Assembly (NCBI RefSeq): GCF_949987515.2
Contig: NC_082702.1
Coordinates: forward strand, 50,251,600-50,315,599
Origin: Delphinus delphis
Taxonomy: Eukaryota; Chordata; Mammalia; Artiodactyla; Delphinidae
DNA length: 64,000 nt
Direction: 5' to 3'
Shown: positions 46,400 through 58,420 of the stretch, piece by piece
How positions within the stretch are numbered: the stretch's first letter is position 1
Layout of the letters: the number at the start of each line of letters is the position of its first letter
Program-made: the position numbers and the translations under genes
The notes under the pieces: model-generated
Database searches by the model: none
Seen by the model: the letters and a program-made list of their open reading frames with translations, nothing else
Told to the model about the DNA's origin: nothing

Positions 46400-47500
46400 G
46401 GGCGTTCAGACAAAGAGCCAGATTTAAATTCATGTAATGCTGCTGTTTGTAACATTGAATACTTAAGACATCTGCTCGGAGCCTCGCATTATAAATGAAT
46501 GGAAAGGATCCAGGAGTGCTTTATCAGATGGGGGCTGTGAAGTGAGGGCCACACATTACAGAGCTGGGTCTTAATTAGCCATTATTTGTATCTGTAATAT
46601 TTTACAAATTAAAAGCAGCAGAAATAGTCACCGGAAGGATATCAGTCAGCAGGCAGGGGTAAAAAAAAAAAAAAGAGAGAGAGAGAGACCCTGAAGCCTA
46701 GAAGACATCTCTGGGGGAGGATGGGTGAAAAAGTAGCAAATCTACCGTCACTGGCAGGTGTCTAAATGTTCCATTTAAATTAAATGGCACATGTCGTAAA
46801 GGAGCATGGGTGCCGCACATCCCACCCTGTGTTTCTGTTTCCGCTACAGAGCCTGTTTTTCTTCCCCTTTCAGCTCAGCCACCTTCTCCTCCCTGACACG
46901 GGGTCACCCAGGTCTCCTCCTTTAGTATTTCCTTTTACTTTACTTCATTATGCTCCGTGATTCAGTGGAACCATTAAAAAAAAATGGTTCTTAATTTTAA
47001 TTAATGGCAAACTTAGAACAGGCGCATGTCATAAATCTGGTCTCTGAACTTCACAAGTCTCGTAGCCTGTAAGGGCCTCCTGTCATTTTATTAGAGCCGG
47101 AGCCTCCCAACCCAATGGCTGAGTAATTGACAAAAACTGCAGGTAAAGGCACGAGACCCACAATTGATTCATATGATCGCTTCCACCGAACGCACTGAAG
47201 AGTTAATTATTTTTCCCCCGCAGTTGGGACTCAGCTGTTGTTTCCATTGGGATTAAACAGCTGTCAGCATTGTTAATGACATCAAATTCATGCATTACAA
47301 TCCTCTCATTCCCTTCCCATCTAAAGTGGGCTTGTGGAAATCTCTGCCACAACCTCCTTTATGAAGGAGTGGAAAATCCAAGGAAAGATAACGGCCTTTA
47401 TTACAAAACCACAGACCGGAGCTTGTGTTGATGGAATCTCGTAATGAGTAATTAAGCCTCTTTGCAGAAGTCGGGCTGTCATGTTGGCGTTTGGGTACTT
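46400..47500. other. candidate conserved noncoding regulatory block
   Basis: About 1.1 kb free of recognised repeats apart from an A/GA run at 46,661-46,688. It contains four TAATTA homeodomain-type sites (46,572-46,577, 46,998-47,003, 47,204-47,209, 47,449-47,454), a 'taatgagtaatta' double site at 47,442-47,454, and two CAGCTG E-boxes 26 bp apart (47,232-47,237, 47,258-47,263). It has balanced composition and no coding frame. The reading as an enhancer or conserved element is inference. Confidence 0.4.
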
Positions 47501-49412
47501 CAGTTCCCTGGTGGAAGCAGCTGGGAAGACTGGGAAGGTGATCAAGGGAAGAAAAACAATCTTCTAGAATGATCTCCACTTTTTAAACAACAGCGAAGAG
47601 TTACTAAATAATTAACCAACCAAAAAGGAACTGGTATGTTCTTAAACTATCTGTCAGTTTCTTCAGATATCTGTAGTAATGTATCTGGTGCTCAGGAAGG
47701 CTTCTCTCTCTCTTTTTTTTTTTTTTTAGAGTTTTTCTTTCTGGCTAAGTCTCTCAAGTTGTACGGGAATAAACCTTAGGGGTTTGTTATCGTGTGCCTT
47801 GCTTTGCTTTGGTTGGTTTTCCAAAGCACTGTCTTGGCAAATGAAAGTTTGAATTCTGAGTTTGATTGAGAAACCTGTCCCCGAGGAAAAAGTAAATGAA
47901 CGTATTTCCGGGTGTCTTCAGCAGCACAGGTTCGTATGCAGATAGGAAAGCAGGGGCGAGGGCGGAGCAGCAGCCCCAAAGAAGCCTGTGAGCGAGGGCC
48001 CGCACCTCCTCTGGTAAACAGAATTGGGAAATTTCTTTTTCCAGCGAGGGAGAAAATACGCGTGCGTAGAATTTTGCTTTTTTTTCCATCAGCTCGTTTA
48101 TTTCTTTTAATATGACCAGTCCTAGGATTATTTCAAGATACTTGTATTACTAGTTTGCTTTATTTTTCCCTGGCAAGACATAACTCACACAACATTCATG
48201 TTGAACGTTTAAAATGACCTTCTGAAATGTTTCACCTTTCTCAAAACACCTTGCCTTTGAAATATGTACTCTACCCACTTCTGCCCCTGAACGTGCAGTG
48301 TGATTTCACAAATCAAACTCGCAAGAAAACTCAACCTAGTTAATACAGGAATACAGAAGGAGGGAAAAGAAGGAAGGAGATACAGAATGAAGGAATGCAG
48401 AAGGAAGAAAAAAGAAGGAAAGCACCCTCATCAGAGGACTGATTCTTTTGGGTTCGTGCAAGAGAAAAACCAGCTCTAAGGATCCCACAGACTCACAGAA
48501 GCAAAGCAGTTAAAGAAATAACCACCTTCCCGTCCAGATAATAAAATAGAGTTTTATGTGTCGCACCAATAAACGTCTTAATTGAACAGCACGTGGGTTC
48601 TCCCCTAACATTTGCGTCACGCTGCACTCGCTTTGCAAAGAGTCTTAGGAAAGAAGGAAATCGCTCCGACTCAGGTTCTGCGGTGAGGTGAGCCTTCATT
48701 TTCCAGAACCACGCCCCAGTGTTACGATTATCCACCAAAATAAGCCATATATTATTTTTTTAAAGTATCATGTGATGCACAAGGAATTATTGCAATTTTT
48801 TTTTTTTTTTTGATTTAGCAAAAGCCTAATGCTACTCTCCTAGGAAACCTTACCTGATGGAAATTGCTCAACTGAAATGGCTAACGCTGTTGGCAGTGAC
48901 ACGTGGCCAAAACGGAGACCCGTGCTCCGTCTCTGGTGTTGGGTCCCCCAGCTTTCCGCTCTTCAGATGGGATGTTTAGGGTGGAACCTCCCAAGGTCCA
49001 CAACCCGAGCCAGGAAGCGGAGATAATTTATTACCCCAGCTTCCTGTCCACAGGAGGCCCAGGGAGGCCTTGAAATTCACAGCTGCGAGTGAAGCCCCAC
49101 CAGTGCAGTCACGGAATTTAATGAGGCCTCTCGGAACACAGAGATGGACATTTCTAGACTTGCTGGCTCTGCTCCCTACGCCCTGCCTCTCTCCTGATGA
49201 GACCTTCCTGGAAAGGCCTCTCTCGTTGGCATGGCTGGGTCTCTCCTTTCACTTGGTCATTCTACATTTCGACTTTAAACCTGCCTGGCGCTCCCTCAGA
49301 ACGTATGGCTGCAAATAAAAGACGCCCCCAACTCCCGCAAAATCCAACATCGTTAAGCTTTATAATCTAGTTATTGTTGAATGAGCGCTTCCAAGAAGGA
49401 CCTCATCTAATC
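47501..49412. other. unique DNA
   Basis: No gene was recognised. T runs lie at 47,710-47,729 and 48,796-48,811, and a purine-rich 'gaaggaag'-type tract lies at 48,355-48,422. Confidence 0.45.
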
Positions 49413-49629
49413 CAGGGGTCCCCAACTGGGGCTGAATTCCTACTCCCAGGGGACATCTGGCAACGCTGGAAACATCTTTGGTTGTCGCAGGTCAGGAGAC
49501 AGGGCTCCTGGCATCTAAGGAGGAGAAGCTAGGAATGCTACTTAACATCCTACAATGAACAGGACAGGACGTAGCAACAGAGAATTATCCCAGCCCAAAT
49601 GCAGATAGTGTTGAGGTGAGAAACCCTGG
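49413..49629 (+). mobile_element. MER5A-like hAT nonautonomous DNA transposon
   Basis: It begins 'caggggtccccaactggggc', continues 'aggggacatctggcaacgct', 'catctttggttgtcgcaggt' and 'acatcctacaatgaacagga', and ends 'gaggtgagaaaccctgg'. Length and motif order fit a nearly complete MER5A. Confidence 0.88.
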
Positions 49630-52149
49630 CCTAGGGTCTTTCGCAGCGTTTTATTTCATTTATCGCCACCCACCCCCAGAAGCCTTTTCAGACATGATTT
49701 TCCTCATCGCCCCCGCCCACAAAATTTCACTACCACAGATATACTGCATGTCTGTTTCTGTACCGTATGCACAGCAGTGCTTTAAACGTTCAAACGGCAA
49801 ACATTTTTTCTCCTCTCCTTCCTTGCCTCCCCCAAAACCAGTGTTCACCACCCCCCGGAGGTGTTACCGCCCCCATCGGAACGCACAGTCTGGAGAAGGG
49901 CTTTATCCATAAGCAACATGGAGCCGCTTGAGACTGAGGAACAAGGAACTCCACACAGTGATGGGATTCAATTTTTAGAACAATCCTGGCAGCCTGGTGG
50001 AGAGTGGGAGGGATTAGGCAAGACCCTTGGCTCCCAAATCCAAAGTTCCTTCCCCATCGGGAGCAAACCTCCTCTCCGGCAGTATCAGCAGCCACCTGTC
50101 ACCCCTCCCCCACCCGGAGTCCCTGCCGCCCTGGTTCACTGGACGTCCTGCCGCCCTTTGAGCTGCCAGTGCTCGGGGACCTTGTGAAACCCCCCCTCGG
50201 AGATGCCACTTCCTTACAACGTTGCATTTGGCCCCTTCCCCCACCCCAGGGTCCAGCAACATTAAGGAACGCTCTTCTGTGCAAATACACATTTCAAGAC
50301 TGGGTCTTCTTTGCCCATCCTTGGATGTCGTGCACAGTTCCTGGTGCAAGAGAAGGCACTCCATCACTGTTTTTTGGATGGATGGAGGGATGGAGGGATG
50401 GAGGGATGAGTAAGGGCTTCTCTCCTTGCAAAGCTCCTTGCACGCTTTAATCTAGCCAGCATCTTGTGAAACACACCTACTTCTTTCTGCCCTTCGTTTT
50501 CAGGCAGTTTTGAAATGAGAACCAATGAGGCTATTTCTGCTCTTGGTCTGCCGGGTCCTCACGCCACCCCCAGCGCTCAAGGTTGTGTGGTCAGAGTCTC
50601 AGATCCGGAGCACGTGATGTGTGTGGACCTGTGGCAAACAGAGCCACCCGGCACGTGATACCGGTAGCCTGGGAGGCCAACAACAGAGCAAGTCATTTCT
50701 GAAGAAGGGACCCACGTGGCAGAGGATGAAAGCCCGATGCCATGGAAGGAGCGGGTACACTTGGCCTCAAGGTTGAAACCTCAGCCTCAAGGATGTAGCT
50801 GGGTTGCAGATCTAGGTCAGGAAAGCCTCAACGTGTGAGCACCATGGCCTTGGCGCCTCCAGGCGTTAACATCCATACCAGTATGACTGCCCGCCGCCCC
50901 TGGAGTAGCATGACGCCAAAATAAATAACAGAGAGAAGATGCCCGTCATACTGGGGCGGGGTGGCGGACACTTATTCCTTCCCTCGCCCCAGCACTTGGT
51001 CTCGTGACTGCAACTTCCATTGTCGGTACTTTTCCACGAGGCCAGTCTCCATGCTCATGCTGGCTGTGTCTCTTCAGTGCCTGACTCAGGCGTGAGAAGG
51101 GAGGGCAGAGGGTCGTTATCTCCAAAATACGTGTGCCCCACCCCATGTCCCTTTCTTTATCTTAGTCCCCCCCAAAAGGAAGCAGCTGGTTAAGATTTGA
51201 CCCCTCGGTTGGTTGCTTGGTTGTTTTTGTTTTGTTGAATGAGTGCACAAGCTCAAGTTGCCTCTGGTCTGGGAGAATCAGGTCGGCACACATGGTTCAT
51301 CATAGCAACTCTTTGCAGCCTTTAGACGGAGAAACTGAGGCAGAGTTTGTGCCAATTGCAGCCTTCAGGCAATTTCTTATAATAGCCGTTTTATCCTCCT
51401 CTTCCCCTCTACGTGGTACTTCAGTCCACATCTTTGAATCAAGAGGTTGTCTGGAACCACTCTTTTGGGCCAGACTTACGCAGGCAGGCAAGCCCCCAAG
51501 GACTCGGAGGAACAGTGATTGTCCGACAGGTTCAGGCCCTGAATCTAAACAGCCTCCCACGGGGAACCAGGAGGCCTAGTAGATCCTCAGAGGCCCTGAA
51601 ACCCTCCAGATAGGATTTATTTGCCTAACAGAAGCTCTTGGGTTGGCCCTATTCCTGTCCTCGTCCCTTACCCCCAATCAAATCAAACACCGGAAGCCAT
51701 AAGGAGACTGGCTGAATGAGCCTGCCCCGCTCCCCCGACTTGAGTTTTCCTTCCTAGAAACCCGGCACAGACCCCCCCGCTCCACATAGGCCCTCAGCTG
51801 GGTGATTTCTTCATTCCTTTTTCTCTAAGGAGCTTCATATGTAATTTTTATATAAACACAAGTGGTAGGCGTGAGGGGCTGGAAGAAGGAGAATGGTGGA
51901 AGCTGAGCCTGCTGGGAGGGCTCAGAGGAAGGAAATTCCAGCAGAGGCAAGGAGGTCAGCCCTGGCCGTTGGGTGTCCAAGGCTGGGGAAGGCACCCGCG
52001 AGCCTGTGGCCGTCCTGCAGGCCCCCCTCCCCTGCCCTGTGCAGACGCACGCTCCCAGGTGTGACCCTTACCCCCAGCTCCCCTCTGGGAAGGGTGCTTT
52101 CTGGGAAACAGCAGACACACCTACAGGCCAGCAAACTTCAGGTGTACTG
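49630..52149. other. unique DNA, GC-richer
   Basis: No gene was recognised over 2.5 kb. Overlapping open frames on both strands at 49,790-50,450 reflect GC-rich composition. A short (GGAT/GGAG)n array lies at 50,376-50,406. Confidence 0.45.
50376..50406. repeat. short (GGAT)n/(GGGATGGA)n array
   Basis: 'ggatggatggagggatgg' followed by further 'agggatgg' units. Confidence 0.85.
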
Positions 52150-52870
52150 TTTTTTTCTGCTTTTCTTTTCAGTTGAGGTAAAATTCACGTCACATAAAGT
52201 GAATCCTTTTGAAGTCAGCAGTTCACTGGCATTTAGCACCGTCATCATTTTGTGCCACCGCCGCTTCTCTCTAGTTCCACAGTATTTCACCACTCCACAA
52301 TAAAACCATTTTTATCCGTGAAGCAGTCCCTCCCGTTTCCTCCCTCCTCCCAGCCCTTGGCAGCCACCCATCTGCTTTCTGTCCCTATGGATTTGCCTGT
52401 GCTGGACATGCGTATAAAAGGAGTGATACAATATGTGATCTTCTACATCTGTCTTCTTTCACTTGGCATAAAGTTTTCAAGGTTCATCCACGTTGGGGCC
52501 TGTGTCGGCACTGCCTTCCTTTTTCTGGCTGAATACTATTCCATTGGATGTTGATAGCACATTGGATCGATCCATTGATCCATAGGTGGGCATTTGGGTT
52601 ATTCCCACCTCTTGGCCGCTGTGAATAGTGCTGCTATGAACATTCGTGTGCAAGTATTGGTTTGAACACCTGTTTTCAGTTCTTTTGGATAGAGACCTAG
52701 GCGTGGTATATGCCCAGTGCTGGATCGTCTAGGGATTCTGTGTTTAACTGAGGAACTGCCAAACCGTTTTCCACAGTAGCTGCACCATTTTGGCCTCTTC
52801 CCACCAGCCATGTTCAAGGGTTCCGGTTTCCCCACATCCTCTGCAAACCTTGTTATTTTCTCAGCTACAT
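52150..52870 (-). mobile_element. old LINE-1 (L1M-type) fragment, antisense
   Basis: 'gttgaggtaaaattcacgtc', 'cagcccttggcagccaccca', 'tggctgaatactattccatt', 'gaatagtgctgctatgaaca' and 'ctgcaccattttggcctctt' are complementary to an older L1 ORF2 end and 3' UTR. It is more diverged than 53,236-53,804 and has no clear TSD. Confidence 0.85.
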
Positions 52871-53219
52871 TTTGATCTCCCTCTCATCTCCTCTTCCCCT
52901 TATCCCCACCACATCTTCAAGCTGGAATGAGATCAGGGTATAAAAAACTACATCCACCTTCAGTAGCATCCGGCCCCCTTGGTGGGCGGCCTTGGTCCCA
53001 GCTGCTCAGAACTCCAATCTCCCGTTTTCGAATCCAGACACAGCAAGTATATTTTTGCCCCAGATGACCATGCAGGGCTCATTGTGTTCTAGGCTGCATG
53101 AACTGTGGGTCGCCCCAAAGGGCTGACGAAAAGAATCCGTGTCATTTTAGAACGTGTGAAAGCACAGAGCAAGAATCACACAGGTGAAACGAGCCGTCCA
53201 CAGACCCAACACCCAGAGA
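52871..53219. other. unique DNA
   Basis: No gene or repeat was recognised. Confidence 0.4.
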
Positions 53220-53235
53220 TAACCCCTGTATTTTA

Positions 53236-53804
53236 TTTTATTTTTAAAATTTTATTTTATTGAGGTATAGTTGATTTACAGTGTTGTGTTAATGTCTGCT
53301 GTCCAGCAAAGTGATTCAGTTATACATATATATACATTCTTTTTCATGTTCTTTTCCATTATGGTTCACTGCAAGATATTGAATATAGCTTCCTGTGCTA
53401 AACAGTAGGACCTTATTGTTTATCCATTCTCTATATAATCGTTTGCATCTGCTAATCCCAAACTCCCAGTCCATCCCTCCCCCACCCCCCTCCCCCTTGG
53501 CAACCATCAGTCTATTCTCTGTGTGTGTGAGTTTTGTAAATAAGTTCATCTGTGTCATATTTTAGATTCCACATATAAGTGACATCATATGGTATTTGTC
53601 TCTCTCTTTCTGACTTACTTCACTGAGTATGATCATCTCTAGGTCCATCCATGTTGCTGCAAGTGGCATTATTTCGTTCTTTTTCATGGCTGAGTAGTAT
53701 TCCATTGTATATATGTACCACATCTTCTTTCCCCATTCATCCGTTGATGGACATTTAGGTTGTTTCCGTGACTTGGCTACTGTAAATAGTGCTGCAAAGA
53801 ACAT
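53236..53804 (-). mobile_element. LINE-1 3' fragment, 5'-truncated, antisense
   Basis: ORF2 C-terminus and 3' UTR on the minus strand, bounded by a 16-bp TSD with one mismatch: 'taacccctgtatttta' at 53,220-53,235 and 'taacccctgcatttta' at 53,805-53,820. Confidence 0.95.
53562..53804 (-). pseudogene. LINE-1 ORF2 C-terminal remnant
   Basis: About 80 codons of the ORF2 C-terminal domain remain open on the minus strand to the natural stop, including 'KCPSTDEWGKKMWYIYTMEY' and 'SQKERDKYHMMSLICGI'. The W-G (normally W-I) change is one visible substitution. The frame's first few codons (53,805-53,816) belong to the TSD and are not L1. Confidence 0.9.
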
Positions 53805-53820
53805 TAACCCCTGCATTTTA

Positions 53821-54654
53821 GTTGATTTCCTTCTGGTCTTTTTTTCTTTATTTTAGTTAGGAATTGTTGCAGCTCCAAGTAAAAACAGCTACTGTTACAA
53901 ACATCAACAACAATAAAGTATCGTTGCCAGTTCCCACAACGTCACGTAGACTCGTAGACTCGGTTACAGCTAAGAGAAAGAACTAAGATGATTCCAAGGG
54001 ACATTGTGAGCATAAAATTAGCAGCGGAAGTGTTTCTCTAACATTTTTTTAAATGGCAGTGCTGAGGCAATGAGAGCCCTTTGTGTATCTGTTTCGGGGT
54101 AAGTGGGCGATGGGCTCCTCCGTGGAGGTGCTCTGATGCTGTAGCCACTGTGTTGGGGAAGGGCATCCTCCCTCCAGCCAGCTTTGGCTTAGGACTGGAT
54201 TAGGGGCAGGTTAAAGGCCCTCGGTGCCCAGAATCAATATGACCTGGCTGAGCCTCCTGGAGGGGTTTCACAAAAGTTCCATCCAGCCCAGCAAGCAGAG
54301 ATGTGTCACATGGAAGCTTCTACTAGTTGGGGGCGGGGCGTCTTGCTCCTCAGAGGTCCCTACGACAACAAAAAGCACCCATTTCTCGACACCCGTGCAG
54401 CCCACCTGAGACAGGAGATGCTTGGGAGGGTCCCTGGTGGCCCACAGCTTCTGCCTTTCTTTCTTAGCCTGGGAGGTAGCAGTCAGCATCTCCAGAGAAC
54501 AACTGCATTGGTGATTTCGCCCTCATCCAAGAGACGTGACTGATAAAACTGGAAGTATTATGTGGGCTCAGTCAGCCCGTGGCCACGCTGTCTCCTGACT
54601 CCCACCCCAAACCCATGCTGAGCCGTCATTACCCTTCACCTTTACAGCCACTAG
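53821..54654. other. unique DNA
   Basis: No gene or repeat was recognised. Confidence 0.4.
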
Positions 54655-54735
54655 GGTTTTCCATCTTCATCGCAAAGTAGGACACATTAGCTCTGTTTTA
54701 CAGATGGAGAAACTGAGGCAGAGTTTGTGCCAAAC
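54655..54735 (-). repeat. MIR-like remnant, antisense
   Basis: 'agctctgttttacagatgga' and 'gaaactgaggcagag' are complementary to the MIR core. Confidence 0.5.
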
Positions 54736-54796
54736 ATGACTCATTTTCCTCAGCGTTTCCATTTCTCATGTTTTAAAATGTTAGATAAACACTTTT

Positions 54797-55008
54797 TTTT
54801 TTTTTTTTTTTTTGTGGTACGCGGGCCTCTCACGGTTGTGGCCTCTCCCGTTGCAGAGCACAGGCTCCAGACGCACAGGCTCAGTGGCCATGTCTCCCGG
54901 GCCCAGCCGCTCCGCGGCATGTGGGATCCTCCCGGACCGGGGCACGAACCCGTATCCCCTGCATCGACAGGCGGACTCTCAACTACTGCACCACCAGGGA
55001 AGCCCTAC
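54797..55008 (-). mobile_element. short CHR-type SINE
   Basis: Reverse complement with a T tail of about 22 bases at 54,793-54,814. A 12-bp TSD with one mismatch, 'ataaacactttt' at 54,785-54,796 and 'ataaaaactttt' at 55,009-55,020, bounds it. Confidence 0.94.
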
Positions 55009-55069
55009 ATAAAAACTTTTACGGCTAATTTTATTCTCACAGTTAGTTCTCTTGCTGTAACCGAGCCTA

Positions 55070-55215
55070 CGCGATGCCGCTTGAACTGGCAATGTCAGGG
55101 CCGAACCTCAACTTTTACAATTAATTGTGTCGCAGTTAATTGAATTGACTGCCCAGCAATCCAGCCTCAATTAAAATAGTAATTATTTATTTATATATTT
55201 ATTTAGTGGTTTACA
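55070..55215. other. candidate conserved noncoding block
   Basis: 'acaattaattgtgtcgcagt', 'taattgaattgactgcccag' and 'caattaaaatagtaattatt' put several AATTA/TAATT words within 145 bp of repeat-free DNA. Conservation is not tested. Confidence 0.3.
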
Positions 55216-55524
55216 AAGCATTTTTACCTGCTGCCATCTCGCAGGGTCCTATTTGGGTATCCTGGCAATGGGGGAACATAATAGCACATCTGATCGTCCC
55301 ATAGTTAAAGAGTCATGGGAACCAGGCGTGGCATTTTGAGTCAGGATCCAAATTTTGACCTTGAAAGTGGGACCAGATCTCCTTACTCAGCTCAGTTCTC
55401 CCTAGGAGAGAGAAGTCCTGGTTTAGCTACCAAACATACTGCCTTTCAAATAAGTATTTTTGCGGAGGAGCTCATTTTCACCTTCTTCTGAAAACACAGA
55501 GTAGGAGAGTATCTTCTTGAAAGT
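55216..55524. other. unique DNA
   Basis: No gene or repeat was recognised. Confidence 0.4.
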
Positions 55525-55538
55525 CGTCTCTAAGTTTT

Positions 55539-55747
55539 GGTGTTTTTTTTTTGGTACGTGGGCCTCTCACTGTTGTGGCCTCTCCCGTTGCAGAGCACAG
55601 GCTCCGGACACGCAGGCTCAGCGGCCATGGGTCACGGGCCCAGCCGCTCCGTGGCACGTGGGATCTTCCCGGACCGGGGCACGAACCCGTGTCCCCTGCA
55701 TCGGCAGGCGGACTCTCAACCACTGCGCCACCAGGGAAGCCCCGCCC
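55539..55747 (-). mobile_element. short CHR-type SINE
   Basis: Reverse complement with a short T tail (about 10). A perfect 14-bp TSD, 'cgtctctaagtttt', occurs at 55,525-55,538 and 55,748-55,761. Confidence 0.95.
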
Positions 55748-55761
55748 CGTCTCTAAGTTTT

Positions 55762-56384
55762 AAAGAGTAGGGTTCTATAATTCTGTAGGATTGTGTCCTA
55801 CAGTGGGGGAAAGGTCACATTTTCTCAGTTTTATTTACCTTCAGAAATGTCAACATAGAGTTATATAAGGTCCCGGGACTGACCTCACATTTTGATTCTT
55901 GATTTGCGCATAGATCCAAAGGATCTACGCTAAGGGGCTCTTTGGTGCATGGTCATGGGGCATTTCTGTACATAATGCAATAGTATTTCCCAGGGCCCTC
56001 GAAGCCTCATGAAAGCTATTCCTGTGGATTCAGGGGTGTCAAGCCCTTGTCCTCACAGGGAGGACCCTGGGCTCCTGGACTTTCCTGAAATCCGCACATG
56101 GTGTACATGACGTCACTGGTGTGCTCGCCATCAGAAACTGCTTCATCCACACCTCCCAGCACTTCTCTCTTCTTCCCTTATTAGAATTTCTTGGTGCTTG
56201 TTAATGCCTGAGCCGTTTCATGGTCTCTATGTGAATATTCAAAAATGCCAAGGGAGGCGGGGGGGGGGGGCAGGGGGGGGATGCCCATGCCCACAGAAGC
56301 CTTCAAAGCCCAGCGGAGGGAGCAGGGACAAAGCCAGGAGATGTCTGTACATCCACGTTCAGGGTGATTTTCCTAGTGAGTGTC
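55762..56384. other. unique DNA with a strong G-rich tract
   Basis: No gene was recognised. A G-rich tract at 56,252-56,280 includes uninterrupted runs of 12 and 8 G and is G-quadruplex-capable on the plus strand. Confidence 0.5.
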
Positions 56385-56540
56385 ATTTAAATCCACAAGA
56401 GCCCCTAGAAGTAGATACACACAGCTCTCTTTTTATGATGAGGGGCAGGGTACAGGAGTGAAGTCGTTTCCCTGCGCTACCCTGAAGATGGTTTAATTTC
56501 GAAGCACGTGGCTCCGTTCACTATGCCAGGCGCCACTCGA
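56385..56540 (-). repeat. possible MIR remnant, antisense
   Basis: 'tttttatgatgaggggcagg' and 'gtgaagtcgtttccctgc' weakly recall complementary MIR. Confidence 0.35.
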
Positions 56541-57289
56541 AAAGTTAAATGGCTCCTCCAAACATCCAGCAGATCTGAACACTACAACCCTCTGCTCTGC
56601 TGGGGAAGTCCTCAAAGGGCATTGAGAGTCCCGGTTTTTCACTGGCGGGATGTCAGATTCACCATCGCTCCCTGATGGGCCCTGGGCCCAAGTTGGGTGA
56701 CTCATGCTTTCTGTGGGTTCTGGCCCCAGAGAAGCCACACCAGGCTTGGTGTGAACCCTGTGGGATTTGAATTCCTTCTTCATCGCTCCGAGGAGGAAAA
56801 ACAAAACACAAAAACAGCCTCTGTTGTGCATCTGCCTGAGAAACAGTGCTGTGCATTTGCATTCCTTCCAACTTGTGTGTTTGCAAAATACAGACAGGCA
56901 AGTGTGAATCACTTTGACTTTGAAAGCGTGATTTTGAGCAATTATCTGGGGGGAAAAAAAAAATCTCCTACTCACTAAATAGGTCTGTCAGAAAGAGTCA
57001 TAGTACAGCAAGCCATTGCTAGAATACACGTGTGTGCTGGTTAGCCAGCCCCGGCCAATTAAGTAGCAGGATGTCGACTGCATTCAGGCCCTTCCTGGGC
57101 CGCAGACAGGCTTGTGTAAGACCATTTTCATAGTGGTGTGTATGTATCTTTAGACCTTAACTGACAGATTCCCACAGTGAGTCAAGTAGGGAGTTATCAA
57201 TTACATGGTGAGCTAGGCGCTGCCGTTGTATGCTCTCTGGCTTCCTCACAGAAGCAGGCAGAAAAGGAGGAGAGGAGTAATATTTCTGG
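56541..57289. other. unique DNA
   Basis: No gene or repeat was recognised. Confidence 0.4.
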
Positions 57290-57600
57290 TGCAGACAGAC
57301 TGTTAATATTTTAGACCAGGCTCCTCAAATATGTATGTTTATTTAGTTGGGAGAAAATGTGCATTTAAATCCTGCAAACCCTAAAGAAGTTTGCATTAAT
57401 ACATAGCGATTACCATAATATTCTCTTCTAAAATATATTTTATTTATCAAATGAATACCCTTCTGAGCTTCTCTTTATCCTTCCTGTGATGGCTAAATTA
57501 ATTTCATCCAATTGTGATTTCTTCGTGGCAATGTTGTGAACAGTACTTGAAATAATAAAATTACGCTGATTGCTTATAAAACCATTTGCTGTTGGAGAAG
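57290..57600. other. candidate conserved noncoding block
   Basis: AT-rich, repeat-free sequence with 'ggctaaattaatttcatcca', 'tttgcattaatacatagcga' and 'aataaaattacgctgattgc'. These are POU/homeodomain-like words, with no coding frame. Conservation is inferred from composition only. Confidence 0.3.
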
Positions 57601-58178
57601 CAGTCACTGGGGCTCCCTTTGGGGGCAGGATAATATATTCCTTTGTTTTCCTTTGCGAAATATTTATTGTGGGTTCTCCTTTAGCCTGAGTCTGATCTGG
57701 AAGTGGGCCTGTCTTTTGCTTTTGTGGACTGAAACTGAGAATGGCATTCTAAAACATACCTCCCACTGAGACATCAAACTCCCCCGTTAGGAATTTCTTC
57801 CCAGATTCATAGAATCGGTGAGAGATAGACCATGGACACCCGAACGGTTACACCGTTTACACTGAGCCGAGGAAGGAAAGGGCTTAGCAAAGGAGCTGGT
57901 GCAAAAGCAGGCTGTCCAACCAGGGGCTCCTCATTCCTGGTCTTGGGCTCTTTCTATGGCCTCCTTTTATGTTTTTTTTTAAAATATTGCCTAGCTGTTA
58001 TAGTGTGTATGTTGTCAAAGATTTTAAAGTTTGTAACTGATTGTGCCCATTCTTCCCAAGTGAGCTGTATTATCAACCCTAACGAGGATGGACTGAGGTC
58101 AAGGCTTGTAGAGTTAGGTTGCGGAGCTGAAAGACGTCCAGGTGTCCTGGGAAGAAAGTACCTGGAGCAGTGCTATTA
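57601..58178. other. unique DNA
   Basis: No gene was recognised. The 205-codon frame starting at 57,832 runs from unique DNA into the antisense SINE at 58,193 and is rejected as a gene. Confidence 0.45.
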
Positions 58179-58192
58179 TAGGAGACGGCTAC

Positions 58193-58420
58193 TTTTTTTT
58201 TTTTTTATTTCTTTTTATTTTTTTTTTTGCGGTACACGGGCCTCTCACTGTTGTGGCCTCTCCCATTGTGGAGCACAGGCTCCGGACGCGCAGGCTCAGC
58301 GGCCATGGCTCACGGGCCCAGCCGCTCCGCGGCATGTGGGATCTTCCCGGACCGGGGCACGAACCCGTGTCCCCTGCATCGGCAGGCGGACTCTCAACCA
58401 CTGCGCCACCAGGGAAGCCC
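58193..58420 (-). mobile_element. short CHR-type SINE
   Basis: Reverse complement, close to the consensus by eye, with a long T-rich tail broken by 'atttcttttta'. A perfect 14-bp TSD, 'taggagacggctac', occurs at 58,179-58,192 and 58,421-58,434. Confidence 0.96.
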
